From Aquimarina sp. Aq107 (GTDB taxonomy: Bacteria > Bacteroidota > Bacteroidia > Flavobacteriales > Flavobacteriaceae): a DNA stretch of 64,000 nt. The notes beneath the pieces are model-generated. The model saw nothing but the letters and a program-made list of their open reading frames with translations, ran no database searches and was not told the origin of the DNA. The position numbers and the translations under genes are program-made. Positions 1 to 8,976 of the stretch are shown here, in pieces (within the stretch, counting starts at the first letter, position 1; each line of letters starts with the position of its first letter). The DNA lies in assembly GCF_943733665.1 (NCBI RefSeq), contig NZ_OX030782.1, positions 3,644,501 through 3,708,500 on the forward strand. The letters run 5' to 3'.

Positions 1-149
1 TAATTTTGTTAAAGAAACAAGAAACGTAAATAGTATTAATGATTTTTTCATGATTGGTTTGTTTTCTATTTAGAATAAAACTCAACATTATTAATCATTC
101 ATAAAACCAGAAATGAGTGAAGTAACCTTTTGATTTAGTAAACGCAACT

Positions 150-1025
150 TTATTTAAACCTTATAAATACACCTTTTTCAAAATAATAACTTGGGGTATA
201 AATAGTAGTATTTTCTTCAAATCGATACCAAGGAGAAATATCAGTATCTTCAAAATTCTTAAGCAAGCATACATTCTGTGCTGGTGTGTTTCCTTGTGCT
301 AACAAAAATAGTTTCTGCCCTTGATCATTTACTATTTCATCTACTATTATTTCTATATGACCAGGAGTTCCTGGGTTTACTAGCATATCACCAATAGTCA
401 AATCCTTTATCTTCACTTTTGGTAATTCTGTATATAAAGACAAAGTTCCTGCATACGTATAAACAAGATTCAAATATTTATAAAAATTTGATTTGGAAGA
501 ATTCGGGGTAGCTGTTTTATGAAAAATTACTTTATTGCCTTTAATTTTAGGACGAAAGCCTGCTGCGTATTTTTTCCAAGAACAATAATGCCCTGAAGTA
601 AAATTGAATCCTATCTCATCTTGTCTATTCGCATCCCACAGGTACTCCGCTCTCATTCTCATTAAAGCATCCGCACATTGTTGTAATCCATTAGCAGGAA
701 CAGGAATTTCTAAAATGGCATCATGCCAATTCTGTGCAAAATATCTAGTGTTATCATAATTAATAATGGGTGACCCATGCTTTTTTAATTGATAATTACG
801 AAGATATTCCTGAAAAGAACCATCAGGATATACTTTTCTTTTATATCCCTCTGGAAGCTTAACTCTTGTAGAAATCGAATCACCTTCTTCATCAATATAA
901 TCAGGAACTGAAACTATATTTTTAACAACTCCTTTAACATGGTTAGTAAGATGTTTCCCTTTTGAAGTTGTTCTAATAATGAGTATTAAAACGATTATTA
1001 CCAAAACTAAACCAATTCTTTTCAT
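150..1025 (-). CDS. DUF4846 family protein, N-terminally anchored
   Basis: 291 residues. A hydrophobic N-terminal segment (about residues 4-18) with no lipobox cysteine suggests a signal anchor or signal peptide. The middle holds the run WHDAILEIPVPANGLQQCAD and the following R-x-R-AEYLW stretch, which I recognise as typical of DUF4846, a Bacteroidota family without a known activity. It starts 14 nt after the stop of the ROCO GTPase gene on the same strand, so the two are probably co-transcribed. I am fairly sure of the family. The function is unknown; an envelope role is inference from the anchor. Confidence 0.8.
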   Translation of the reverse strand: MKRIGLVLVIIVLILIIRTTSKGKHLTNHVKGVVKNIVSVPDYIDEEGDSISTRVKLPEGYKRKVYPDGSFQEYLRNYQLKKHGSPIINYDNTRYFAQNWHDAILEIPVPANGLQQCADALMRMRAEYLWDANRQDEIGFNFTSGHYCSWKKYAAGFRPKIKGNKVIFHKTATPNSSKSNFYKYLNLVYTYAGTLSLYTELPKVKIKDLTIGDMLVNPGTPGHIEIIVDEIVNDQGQKLFLLAQGNTPAQNVCLLKNFEDTDISPWYRFEENTTIYTPSYYFEKGVFIRFK

Positions 1026-1039
1026 AGAGAACCAAATTA

Positions 1040-4000
1040 CTAATTCTTATCATTTCTATCTTTCCTCCAATCTAGGAGATATAAAAATGCTGAAAGTAAT
1101 ATTAAAACTATTGAAATAATCCAATCATATTGTGACGCCCACTCAAAAGCAACTTTTACCTGACCATCTTTAAGTGTTTTTTCTAGTTGAAAAGAATAAC
1201 TCAACTTAAGAACCAATAAAGAAATAGCTAATCCAAGCGAAAACCGTGCTGCTCTAAAAAACCTTCTTTCGGGATTCCCTTTCAATAATAAGACAGAAGT
1301 TATCAAAATAAAACAAATAATAAACGAAATAAAAGGTTCCAATTCGAAAAAAAAAGATAATAATATGGCCCCAAAAACTCCTCCTAACAAGCCTAATGCT
1401 AAACGTGACATCCACCACAACTCAAACCATTTAGTGCTCTTTCTTTCATTTTTTATTAATGATTCCCTTATTTGTTCAGCTCCTTCAATATTATTCAACC
1501 CTTTTTTATCATTATAGTAAATAGTATTGATACTTCCTGAACCAAAATTAAAATTTTTAGTTTCTTTGGATTGATCTGATAAGGAGTTGGTATTATCATA
1601 CTCATAATTATCTAACAATCCATTCACATGAACTGTTTCAAATGGTGGCTTTAAACATCCTATTAAATATTTCCCATACTTGATATGATCTATAATATTA
1701 TTATAATTATAAAAGTGTGGTTCATCAGAATCAACACAAGCTTTACAATTACAGGGAACTAGTTTTTCTACATTTATACCATCATAAGACGAATTTAATT
1801 TATCGATTTCAGAGGAAATAATACTAATAAGTTCTTTTTTATTTACCCCACTTACTCTGACAATTATTAAATTTTGAGCAAATTTCTCTTCGATTAGACC
1901 AATTGCATCATCTTTTTGAAGAATGACTCCATTCTTCCAGCTATTATCTTCATTTTTTAAATAAATATGAGAGCGTACAATAAAACGGCTAATTAAACCC
2001 TTGGGCATAAATCTATATCTATATCTAAGTTGTAAATTATTAGCCGAGCTCCATAAAATACTATCTGGTTTACTTTCTGGCAATAACTGAGGTATTAAAT
2101 AATATCCTTTTTTATCAACTAGTTCGTAGCATAATTCAAAATTTAGCATCAATGCCAATAATTCTGGATGCATTTCCCTATAAATTGATTCTTTCCAAAT
2201 TTTAGATGCCTTATTTAATGTAAAACGACCATTGTTCTTTTTAACCTCTTCATCATCCAGAACTCTATAAACAGCAGCAGTAGCCCATTCATTTTGTAAA
2301 ATAATTGTTTTTCGTAAAAGAGGATCTTCATTAAAATGTAAGATTGAACCTAAATCATGTAAATATTGACTGAGTTCTGAAGCTTTTTCTCTATCTACTA
2401 TAGAATATTTTTTACATAAATTTAGAAATAAATCACAAGAAATATAAGGCTTCCCTTTAGCTAAATTTAATAACTCATTTCTAACCAGAATCCAGTTTTT
2501 AGGTAAAACTGATCCTATATGAGGCAAAGTCTGCATTTGATATTTGAGCCCTTCTTCTAAATCATCCAGGCTTTTACCAGGATTAAGTAAGTCCGATGAA
2601 TAACGCTCCTTTATGAAATCGAATTGAGATTTCATGCTTTTAAAATCAATATCCTTACTTCTACCTCCTTTTTCATTCTGAAAAATCAGAAGTGGACTAT
2701 TGCCACCAAATAACTCAATTGTTTGAAGCCAATATTTGAAACTTGCATCATTAACCGTTCTATCATCATCTTTAGTATCATCAACAAGAATATAAATCGA
2801 CCTTTTAGTTAAAAAAAACTGATGTGTAGCATGATAAATTTCCTGACCTCCAAAATCCCAAATATTAACAGTAAAATTAATTCCTTTGTTATTAACAAAG
2901 CCGTATGATCTAATATCAATACCTTTAGTGGTTCCTTCTTCCTTTGGCAAAGGGGAATCTCTATCTAATAGTTTTGAAACTAGGCTAGTTTTGCCAACTC
3001 CTCCTTTACCAACAATTAACATCTTAGCTTCATAAATAAACTCTCCTCCTTGAGAATTTATTTCATCGAAAAAATTTATAATAGCTTTATTTCCCTTTTG
3101 AACAATTTCCGGCGGAGGTGAGGATAAGGGGTTATCCATCAAATAAATGCTATCTTGCAAATAATGCTGTTTCCATTTAACTGGGACACCTTTTTTGATA
3201 ATTGAAATTAAGGGTTGAATACTAGTAACACTATTACCAACAAGATCCAAATATCTTAAATTTGATAAACCTTTTAAAGAATTAATTTCTGAAATATTGT
3301 TAAATTTCAAATCAAGTAACTCTAAACTATATAATTTTTTCAGAGGACTAATATCCGAAACCTTATTTCTTTTTATATCTAAAAATTTTAAATTTATCAA
3401 GGAATCTAAAACTGATAAATCCGAAATCTTATTATTGCTTAAGAGTAAAACTTCCAAACTAATAGATTCTTTGAGAAAAGAGAGATTTTTAATTCTGTTA
3501 GCACTAATATCCAAAAAACGAATTTTTGTTAATTGCTCTAGATTAGGGATGTTTGAAATTTGATTATTTTGGATATCAAGCTTTTCGAGACTTTTTAAAT
3601 TGGTCAAAAAAGATAAATCTTTAATATTATTCCCTACAAGATCAAGATTTTCCAGTTTTGTCAAGTTTTCCAAAAAAAATCCATTAGTGATTTTATTATT
3701 TCTTAAATTAAGAAAAGTTATACTAGAGAGATTCTTTAAAAATGAAATATCTGAGATTTGATTGTAACCTAGATTCAGTATTTCTAGAGAATTTATTTTT
3801 TTCAAAAAGGAAAAGTCCGAGATATTATTATTCTGAATATCGATAGACTTTAAACCACTAAGGTTTGTTAAATAAGAAAGATCATTAATACAATTATTTT
3901 GTAGATTAATATGTTCTAGATTAGCCAACTTCTCTAAAAAAAATATGTTTGAAATATTATTATTTTCTAACCAAATCTTTTTAAGGTTTATTAAATTAGC

Positions 4001-4300
4001 TAAAGGTGAAAAATCAGAAACACTATTATAACCTATATCTAAAACTTCTAAATTGCTTAGATTTCTTAGGGAAGAAATATTATCTACAACATTACCTCTT
4101 ATATCAAGTTCTTTTAAGCTATCAATTTTTTCCAAAAAAGATAAGTCAGAAATACTATTTCCACGTAAATTAAGAATGCTCAAATCTTTTACTTCAAGTA
4201 TTTCATCTGGTATTTTGGTAAGATTACAATTTCTTAAATCAAGTGAAGTACTATATTGATTTTTAGCTTGTTTTATAATTCTTTGTGCGAGATCTAGCAT
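1040..4300 (-). CDS. LRR-Roc-COR (ROCO family) GTPase with C-terminal membrane segments
   Basis: 1086 residues. Residues ~15-375 form about 16 leucine-rich repeats of ~22 residues (LxxLDIxxNxISDxSFL type). The Roc GTPase domain follows: P-loop GKGGVGKTS at 431-439 and switch II DFGGQE at 482-487. The G4 region (QNEKGG, ~540-546) departs from NKxD. A COR-like region fills ~600-860 and contains a CNCKAC cysteine cluster. About three hydrophobic helices lie in the last ~130 residues, so the protein is probably membrane-bound. No kinase domain is present, as in most bacterial ROCO proteins. It is the first gene of a likely two-gene operon with the DUF4846 gene. Family assignment is firm; the cellular role is unknown. 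Confidence 0.93.
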   Translation of the reverse strand: MLDLAQRIIKQAKNQYSTSLDLRNCNLTKIPDEILEVKDLSILNLRGNSISDLSFLEKIDSLKELDIRGNVVDNISSLRNLSNLEVLDIGYNSVSDFSPLANLINLKKIWLENNNISNIFFLEKLANLEHINLQNNCINDLSYLTNLSGLKSIDIQNNNISDFSFLKKINSLEILNLGYNQISDISFLKNLSSITFLNLRNNKITNGFFLENLTKLENLDLVGNNIKDLSFLTNLKSLEKLDIQNNQISNIPNLEQLTKIRFLDISANRIKNLSFLKESISLEVLLLSNNKISDLSVLDSLINLKFLDIKRNKVSDISPLKKLYSLELLDLKFNNISEINSLKGLSNLRYLDLVGNSVTSIQPLISIIKKGVPVKWKQHYLQDSIYLMDNPLSSPPPEIVQKGNKAIINFFDEINSQGGEFIYEAKMLIVGKGGVGKTSLVSKLLDRDSPLPKEEGTTKGIDIRSYGFVNNKGINFTVNIWDFGGQEIYHATHQFFLTKRSIYILVDDTKDDDRTVNDASFKYWLQTIELFGGNSPLLIFQNEKGGRSKDIDFKSMKSQFDFIKERYSSDLLNPGKSLDDLEEGLKYQMQTLPHIGSVLPKNWILVRNELLNLAKGKPYISCDLFLNLCKKYSIVDREKASELSQYLHDLGSILHFNEDPLLRKTIILQNEWATAAVYRVLDDEEVKKNNGRFTLNKASKIWKESIYREMHPELLALMLNFELCYELVDKKGYYLIPQLLPESKPDSILWSSANNLQLRYRYRFMPKGLISRFIVRSHIYLKNEDNSWKNGVILQKDDAIGLIEEKFAQNLIIVRVSGVNKKELISIISSEIDKLNSSYDGINVEKLVPCNCKACVDSDEPHFYNYNNIIDHIKYGKYLIGCLKPPFETVHVNGLLDNYEYDNTNSLSDQSKETKNFNFGSGSINTIYYNDKKGLNNIEGAEQIRESLIKNERKSTKWFELWWMSRLALGLLGGVFGAILLSFFFELEPFISFIICFILITSVLLLKGNPERRFFRAARFSLGLAISLLVLKLSYSFQLEKTLKDGQVKVAFEWASQYDWIISIVLILLSAFLYLLDWRKDRNDKN

Positions 4301-4377
4301 GCAAAATTTAATAAAGGTTTAAACAATATAACTAAAAGAGTCTAATAAGCAAAAAAATGAAAAAAACAACCAAAACT

Positions 4378-4411
4378 AAAAAAGCCGATACAATGCTGTA
4401 TCGGCTTTTTT
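4378..4411. terminator. Strong bidirectional hairpin between divergent genes
   Basis: A perfect 9-bp stem GCCGATACA/TGTATCGGC with a 4-nt loop is flanked by six A on the left and six T on the right, so it reads as an intrinsic terminator on both strands. It lies between two divergently transcribed genes, where no known transcript ends. Confidence 0.85.
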
Positions 4412-4460
4412 AGTTATTTTAAAAGATATTTAATGTTTATTCTCATAAGAAATTAGAAAT

Positions 4461-4478
4461 TCAGGGTAAACCCTAGTA
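4461..4478. promoter_or_regulatory. AGGGT-AA-ACCCT palindrome, candidate operator of the two-component operon
   Basis: TCAGGGTAAACCCTAGTA contains the inverted repeat AGGGT/ACCCT with a 2-bp spacer. The same 18-mer with TT in the spacer recurs at 7180-7197 in front of the next operon. It lies 37 bp upstream of a TAAATTTG -7 element, a position that suits an activator. Binding by the adjacent response regulator is inference. Confidence 0.6.
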
Positions 4479-4515
4479 TTAAACAAGCAATTAATCCCCT
4501 GATAACCATATGATT

Positions 4516-4523
4516 TAAATTTG
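4516..4523 (+). promoter_or_regulatory. -7 element TAAATTTG for the sensor kinase operon
   Basis: Exact match to the Bacteroidota TAnnTTTG -7 consensus, 12 bp before the ATG at 4536. No good -33 TTG is visible, which fits a promoter that needs an activator. The upstream TTG at 4521 lies inside this box and is therefore an unlikely start codon. Confidence 0.55.
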
Positions 4524-4535
4524 ATATTTTTGAGT

Positions 4536-6533
4536 ATGACAAACAACTACCTTTCATCACTTCTGAAAAATCATCAAAATAACATTGTTCTCATCTGTTT
4601 TTTACTAGTATGGACGGTTGGTATATCTCAAACAAAAAGCATTGATAGTTTGAGAAACCTACTTAGTAATACACAAAACGATTCAATTCGTTTCGAACTT
4701 ACACAAAAATTAGCTTTTGATTTTTTATTTACGCAATTAGATTCTTCGATGGTGTATGCTATACAACTGAATGAATTAGCTAATAAGAATAATTCAATAT
4801 CATTTAAAGGAAGATCATTAGAAGTACTAGGACGTGTTAATGCGTATCAAAACCACTACGACAAAGCAAAGCAAATACTAAACGAGGCCTTAGAACTTGC
4901 TGAAAAACATGACCTAGATAAATCCATCATATATAGCTCATTAGGAATAACATACCAACGAGAAGGACTTTATGAAAAATCAATAGAATATTTTTTTGTA
5001 GGGCTTAAATTAGACGAAAAAGAATCCAACAACGATGGAATAATCACAAAAAGTGTAAATATCGCCAATACCTATTCTAAACTTGGTGATAATCTAAAAA
5101 GTATAGAATATAAAAAAAATGTAATCCACTTAATTGAAAATACTAAAAACAAAAAAATTAGACATCAAATAGGTGTATTTTGGAATAACATGGCCGTGGA
5201 TTATGCCCAACTGAATAAATTAGATTCTTGTATTTATTATTTAAAAAAATCTTTACACGCTAATAGCCTAGCAGATAATAAGGCAGAAATTTCTAGATCT
5301 TATCATAATATCGGAATAATTTTTAGAGAAAAGAATCAATTGGATAGTGCTCTCCATTACACAAAAAAAGGGTTGCAAATAAACGAAATACTTAAAGATA
5401 CACTAGAACTGGTTTTATCTAACAGAGCAGTAGGTACGATCTATTCAAAATTAAATGATTATACAAATTCTCTAAGCTATTTAGATAAAGCCAATGAACT
5501 TGGGATCCAGATTAATAACCCTTCTCTCATATCTGATAACAATCTTGCTTTTAGTAAATTATACGAACAATTTGGCGATCATAAAAAATCTCTAGAAGCG
5601 TATAAAAAATATATCAGTTATAAGGATAGTATCTTTAAGATCAATAGCCAAAAGAATATTGACGAACTAAAGGTCAGTTATGAAACGGAAAAAAAGGAAA
5701 GGGCAATTGCCGAGCAGCAAATTCAGATTCAAAATCAGGAATTAGATATCATCAAAAAACAACGCCAAGTTACACTATGGGTAATCATAGGTGGTATTTT
5801 AGCATTATTACTAGGAATAACCTTTTGGTTTAATAAAGAACGTCAAAAAAGAAAACAACAACAAATTGAAAACCTTCAGAAACAACAAGAAATTATTAAA
5901 TTAGAAGCCCTAGTATCAGGAGAAGAAAAAGAACGAGTACGGTTAGCTCAAGACTTACATGATGGAATTAATGGTGACCTATCTGTCATAAAATTTAAAA
6001 TAAACTCTCTTGACAAAAAAACATTCTCAGAAACCGAAACCGGTGTGCATAATCAAGCTATAAGTATGCTAGACAATGCTATTGATCAGGTGCGTAGAAT
6101 TTCTCACAATCTAGCACCTCCATCGTTGCATAATTTCAGCCTACTAGAAGCTATTAGGCAATATTGTAACAAAGTACAACAAACAAATTCTTTTACAGTA
6201 GATTTTCAGAATTTTGGAAACTTATTTTCTTTTGATAGTGAGAAAGAAACAGCTATTTACAGGATCATTCAAGAATTATTAAATAATATATCAAAACACG
6301 CCAAAGCTTCTGAGGTCTTAGTGCAATTAAATAGCACCGAAGAGGTCCTAGAAATAACTGTAGAAGATGACGGCCAAGGATTTGATACTCAAAACGTCAA
6401 AAATGGAATTGGCTTGCAAAATATTGCGTCGCGAGTTTCTTTCTTAAAAGGTAATCTACATATAAACTCAGGAAATGATGGCAGTGCTTTTATCATTACT
6501 ATTCCTTACTTAACTAGTACGAAAATCTCATGA
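4536..6533 (+). CDS. TPR-containing sensor histidine kinase (HisKA_3 type)
   Basis: 665 residues from the ATG at 4536; an in-frame TTG at 4521 falls within the promoter element. Numbering from the ATG: an N-terminal signal-like helix, tetratricopeptide repeats through ~400, one membrane helix at ~413-432, a charged coiled coil, then the HisKA_3 dimerisation helix LAQDLHDGINGD with phosphoacceptor His475, an N box (ELLNNISKHAK), DDGQGFD and GIGLQNIASRV ATP-binding motifs. The TPR part should face the periplasm. The stop overlaps the response regulator start by 4 nt (ATGA), so the two are translationally coupled. The ligand is unknown. Confidence 0.93.
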   Translation: MTNNYLSSLLKNHQNNIVLICFLLVWTVGISQTKSIDSLRNLLSNTQNDSIRFELTQKLAFDFLFTQLDSSMVYAIQLNELANKNNSISFKGRSLEVLGRVNAYQNHYDKAKQILNEALELAEKHDLDKSIIYSSLGITYQREGLYEKSIEYFFVGLKLDEKESNNDGIITKSVNIANTYSKLGDNLKSIEYKKNVIHLIENTKNKKIRHQIGVFWNNMAVDYAQLNKLDSCIYYLKKSLHANSLADNKAEISRSYHNIGIIFREKNQLDSALHYTKKGLQINEILKDTLELVLSNRAVGTIYSKLNDYTNSLSYLDKANELGIQINNPSLISDNNLAFSKLYEQFGDHKKSLEAYKKYISYKDSIFKINSQKNIDELKVSYETEKKERAIAEQQIQIQNQELDIIKKQRQVTLWVIIGGILALLLGITFWFNKERQKRKQQQIENLQKQQEIIKLEALVSGEEKERVRLAQDLHDGINGDLSVIKFKINSLDKKTFSETETGVHNQAISMLDNAIDQVRRISHNLAPPSLHNFSLLEAIRQYCNKVQQTNSFTVDFQNFGNLFSFDSEKETAIYRIIQELLNNISKHAKASEVLVQLNSTEEVLEITVEDDGQGFDTQNVKNGIGLQNIASRVSFLKGNLHINSGNDGSAFIITIPYLTSTKIS

Positions 6534-7165
6534 TTAAAATATGCATTTTAGACGATCATCAAATGATCATAGAAGGATTAGAATCCATGTTAAGAACTGA
6601 AACTGATATTGATGTAATTAATAGTTTTACTCATAAAGAAAACTGCTATGATTTTTTAAAAAAAGAAATTCCCGATGTGTTACTTTTAGATATTAATCTT
6701 AAGAATGCCAATGGAATAGAAATATGCGGTGAATTATCAAAAATATATTCTTCTCTAAAAATTATTGGTGTTAGTAATTATACAGAACCTGGTTTTATCA
6801 AAAACATGCTGCGTAGTGGGGCAAAAGGATATCTTCTAAAAAACACTACACAAGAAGAATTAGTAAATGCAATTAAAGTCGTTATGAATGATCAAACATT
6901 CCTACCTCGTTCTGTGGAAACTATTTTATTAAATGACAGTATCGGCTCTCCGCAACCCAAAAAAAGTGTTCCTAAACTAACTCGACGCGAAAAAGAAATA
7001 TTACAGCTCATTAGTGATGAGATGACAAATTCCGAAATTGCAGAAAAGTTAATAGTTAGCATTAAAACAGTAGAAAGTCATCGTAACAATTTATTACAAA
7101 AATTCGGTGTTAAAAATGCCGCTGGACTTATAAAAAATGCTATGAATATGGGTTTTATATCTTAG
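6530..7165 (+). CDS. NarL/LuxR-family response regulator
   Basis: 211 residues. The receiver domain has the acidic pair Asp8-Asp9, phosphoacceptor Asp54 in DVLLLDINL and the Lys of GAKGYLLKN. A LuxR-type helix-turn-helix follows at ~147-205 (LTRREKEILQLI, then SIKTVESHRNNLLQKF). It is the partner of the sensor kinase it overlaps. Proteins of this class usually bind short inverted repeats as dimers; the paired AGGGT-N2-ACCCT palindromes flanking this operon are the obvious candidates, though that link is inference. Confidence 0.94.
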   Translation: MIKICILDDHQMIIEGLESMLRTETDIDVINSFTHKENCYDFLKKEIPDVLLLDINLKNANGIEICGELSKIYSSLKIIGVSNYTEPGFIKNMLRSGAKGYLLKNTTQEELVNAIKVVMNDQTFLPRSVETILLNDSIGSPQPKKSVPKLTRREKEILQLISDEMTNSEIAEKLIVSIKTVESHRNNLLQKFGVKNAAGLIKNAMNMGFIS

Positions 7166-7179
7166 CTGATCAAAAAAAC

Positions 7180-7197
7180 TCAGGGTTTACCCTAGTA
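7180..7197. promoter_or_regulatory. AGGGT-TT-ACCCT palindrome, second candidate operator
   Basis: TCAGGGTTTACCCTAGTA matches the site at 4461-4478 in 16 of 18 positions; the only change is the 2-bp centre. It begins 14 nt after the response regulator stop and ends 80 nt before the lipoprotein start at 7278, so that operon is probably a target of the same regulator. Confidence 0.6.
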
Positions 7198-7277
7198 CAC
7201 ACATTTACAATATATTACTGATTCTTCGCATTACTTCATTTTAGACCTTAGCTATATAATTATAAGCCATATCAAAA

Positions 7278-8966
7278 ATGAAAACAACATACACTTTTAT
7301 CACAATACTAGCCTTATCATTTATTGGATGTTCTAACGATGATGACGTAATTATAGAAAACAAACCACCTACAAGTTTTACTGTTACAACAGAAGTCATA
7401 AATAATGATGTCACTATTTCTTGGACAGAAGCTACAGATCCAGAAGGAGAACAAGTCACTTATGAAATAATATTAAATTCTGAAAGTATTAGCACCAATG
7501 AAGAAAACACATCTTATCAAATAGACGATTTATCCTATGAAACTAGCTACCAAGGTAGCATAATAGCTAAAGATACAGACGGATTAACAACAATCAGTGG
7601 TTTCACTTTTAGCATTGGCGAAAAAAATAATACGCCTCCTACTATTGAGCTTTTAGGTATCGATAATGGTGAAGTAATACAACAATTCACCAATATTACC
7701 CTAACCTGGAAAGGAATGGATCAAGAAAATGATCCGTTACGATATATTGTTCGGTTCGGAAAAAACCCAGAAAGTTTAGGAACCTTAGCGGTTGATTATA
7801 CAGAAGAAAATTATACTATAGATTATTTAACTACTGGAGAAACCTACTATTGGCAGATTAGTGCATTTGACAGCCAAATGAGAAGCAGTTCAGAAATTAG
7901 AGGTTTTAAGGTATATGAAAAAGTTTTTGAAGGAGATTACGAAATAAAAAACCTTCAAGAAATGGAAGCATTTGCCAACGCAGGGTATACCCAAGTTACA
8001 GGAAATTTTTCTCTCATAGACTATGCTGATCCTAATAGCGAAGGACTACAATCACTTAATAAAATCAATGGAAATCTTATCATACAAGGCACAAATCTTT
8101 CTGATTTAGAAGGGTTTAAAAACGTAGAAATTATGCAAGGAAACCTTGATATAAGGAATAATGACTTTATAGGAAATTTAGAAGGTCTTAGGAGAATCAA
8201 AAAAATAAGTAAAGGACTATTCATTCTAAGAAATCCACTACTTATAAATCTTACAGGAATTGAAAATATAGATTTCACAATGGATGGGTACGTTTCTATT
8301 ATTGAAAACGATTCATTAAGTGACATTTCGATTCTTGAAAAAATACGTGTAATAAATGGGTTCTTTTGGGTAGCTTCAAACATTAGCTTAACTAGCATTA
8401 TATTGCCCAATTTAGAAGAAGTAAACGGAAATATTTTTGATGAAGTTTTTCATTCTATAGGGTTATTAATCCGTGGTAATTTTAATCTAGAAAGCATACA
8501 ACTTCCTGCTTTAATAAAAGCTTCCAGAGCAGAAATAATAAATAACCCCCTTACTACTGAAATTAATATGGATACTATTACAACTATTGAAAACGAACTT
8601 TCAATTTCCCGTAACCAGAATTTGATAACTATCAATGGTTTTCAAAATTTAGTTGGTAATAGCGAAAGTTTTTTTCTAGAGATCAGTGAAAACAGGGAAT
8701 TAGAACATATTTTTTTCCCAAGTATTAATAGTGCTGATAAGATTTTAATAGCGCAAAATAATAAGTTAACCACTATCCAGCTCAATGGCTTAGAAAATGT
8801 ATCGACCGGCTTTGACATTCTCAACAATGAAATTCTTGAAGATTATTGCAGTTTAGCAAGCTATGCTAGTATCGCACTCGCAGAACAAAAAGAAATCACC
8901 ACTGAAGGAAATTTGTATAACCCAACTACAGAGATGATCTCTACTAGAGAAGGCTGTAGACTATAA
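7278..8966 (+). CDS. Lipoprotein with two fibronectin type III-like domains and a leucine-rich receptor-L-like region
   Basis: 562 residues. The signal peptide ends in the lipobox FIGC (Cys18), followed by SNDDD, a typical Bacteroidota surface-lipoprotein start. Two fibronectin III-like domains follow (~30-115 and ~120-215, with W-x-x-x-D-x-E-x-D repeats). The C-terminal ~340 residues are beta-helical, with repeats such as INGNLIIQGTNLSDLEGFKN, like receptor-L domains. The role is probably surface binding or adhesion. The gene lies 112 bp behind the two-component system with its own palindrome and is followed after 10 nt by another secreted-protein gene. Confidence 0.8.
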   Translation: MKTTYTFITILALSFIGCSNDDDVIIENKPPTSFTVTTEVINNDVTISWTEATDPEGEQVTYEIILNSESISTNEENTSYQIDDLSYETSYQGSIIAKDTDGLTTISGFTFSIGEKNNTPPTIELLGIDNGEVIQQFTNITLTWKGMDQENDPLRYIVRFGKNPESLGTLAVDYTEENYTIDYLTTGETYYWQISAFDSQMRSSSEIRGFKVYEKVFEGDYEIKNLQEMEAFANAGYTQVTGNFSLIDYADPNSEGLQSLNKINGNLIIQGTNLSDLEGFKNVEIMQGNLDIRNNDFIGNLEGLRRIKKISKGLFILRNPLLINLTGIENIDFTMDGYVSIIENDSLSDISILEKIRVINGFFWVASNISLTSIILPNLEEVNGNIFDEVFHSIGLLIRGNFNLESIQLPALIKASRAEIINNPLTTEINMDTITTIENELSISRNQNLITINGFQNLVGNSESFFLEISENRELEHIFFPSINSADKILIAQNNKLTTIQLNGLENVSTGFDILNNEILEDYCSLASYASIALAEQKEITTEGNLYNPTTEMISTREGCRL

Positions 8967-8976
8967 AAAAATAAAC

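Noticed and set aside
141..150. AACGCAACTT near the window start, like the ECF -35
   Set aside because: No GTCTA follows at the right distance, and it sits at the 3' end of a gene.
3200..4260. Regularly spaced DNA repeats resembling a repeat array
   Set aside because: They encode the ~22-residue leucine-rich repeats of the ROCO protein; the period is a codon multiple and the copies vary as protein repeats do.
7980..7992. AGGGTATACCC, similar to the two-component palindromes
   Set aside because: It lies inside the lipoprotein coding region, the last base of the right arm is wrong and the flanks TC and TAGTA do not match.
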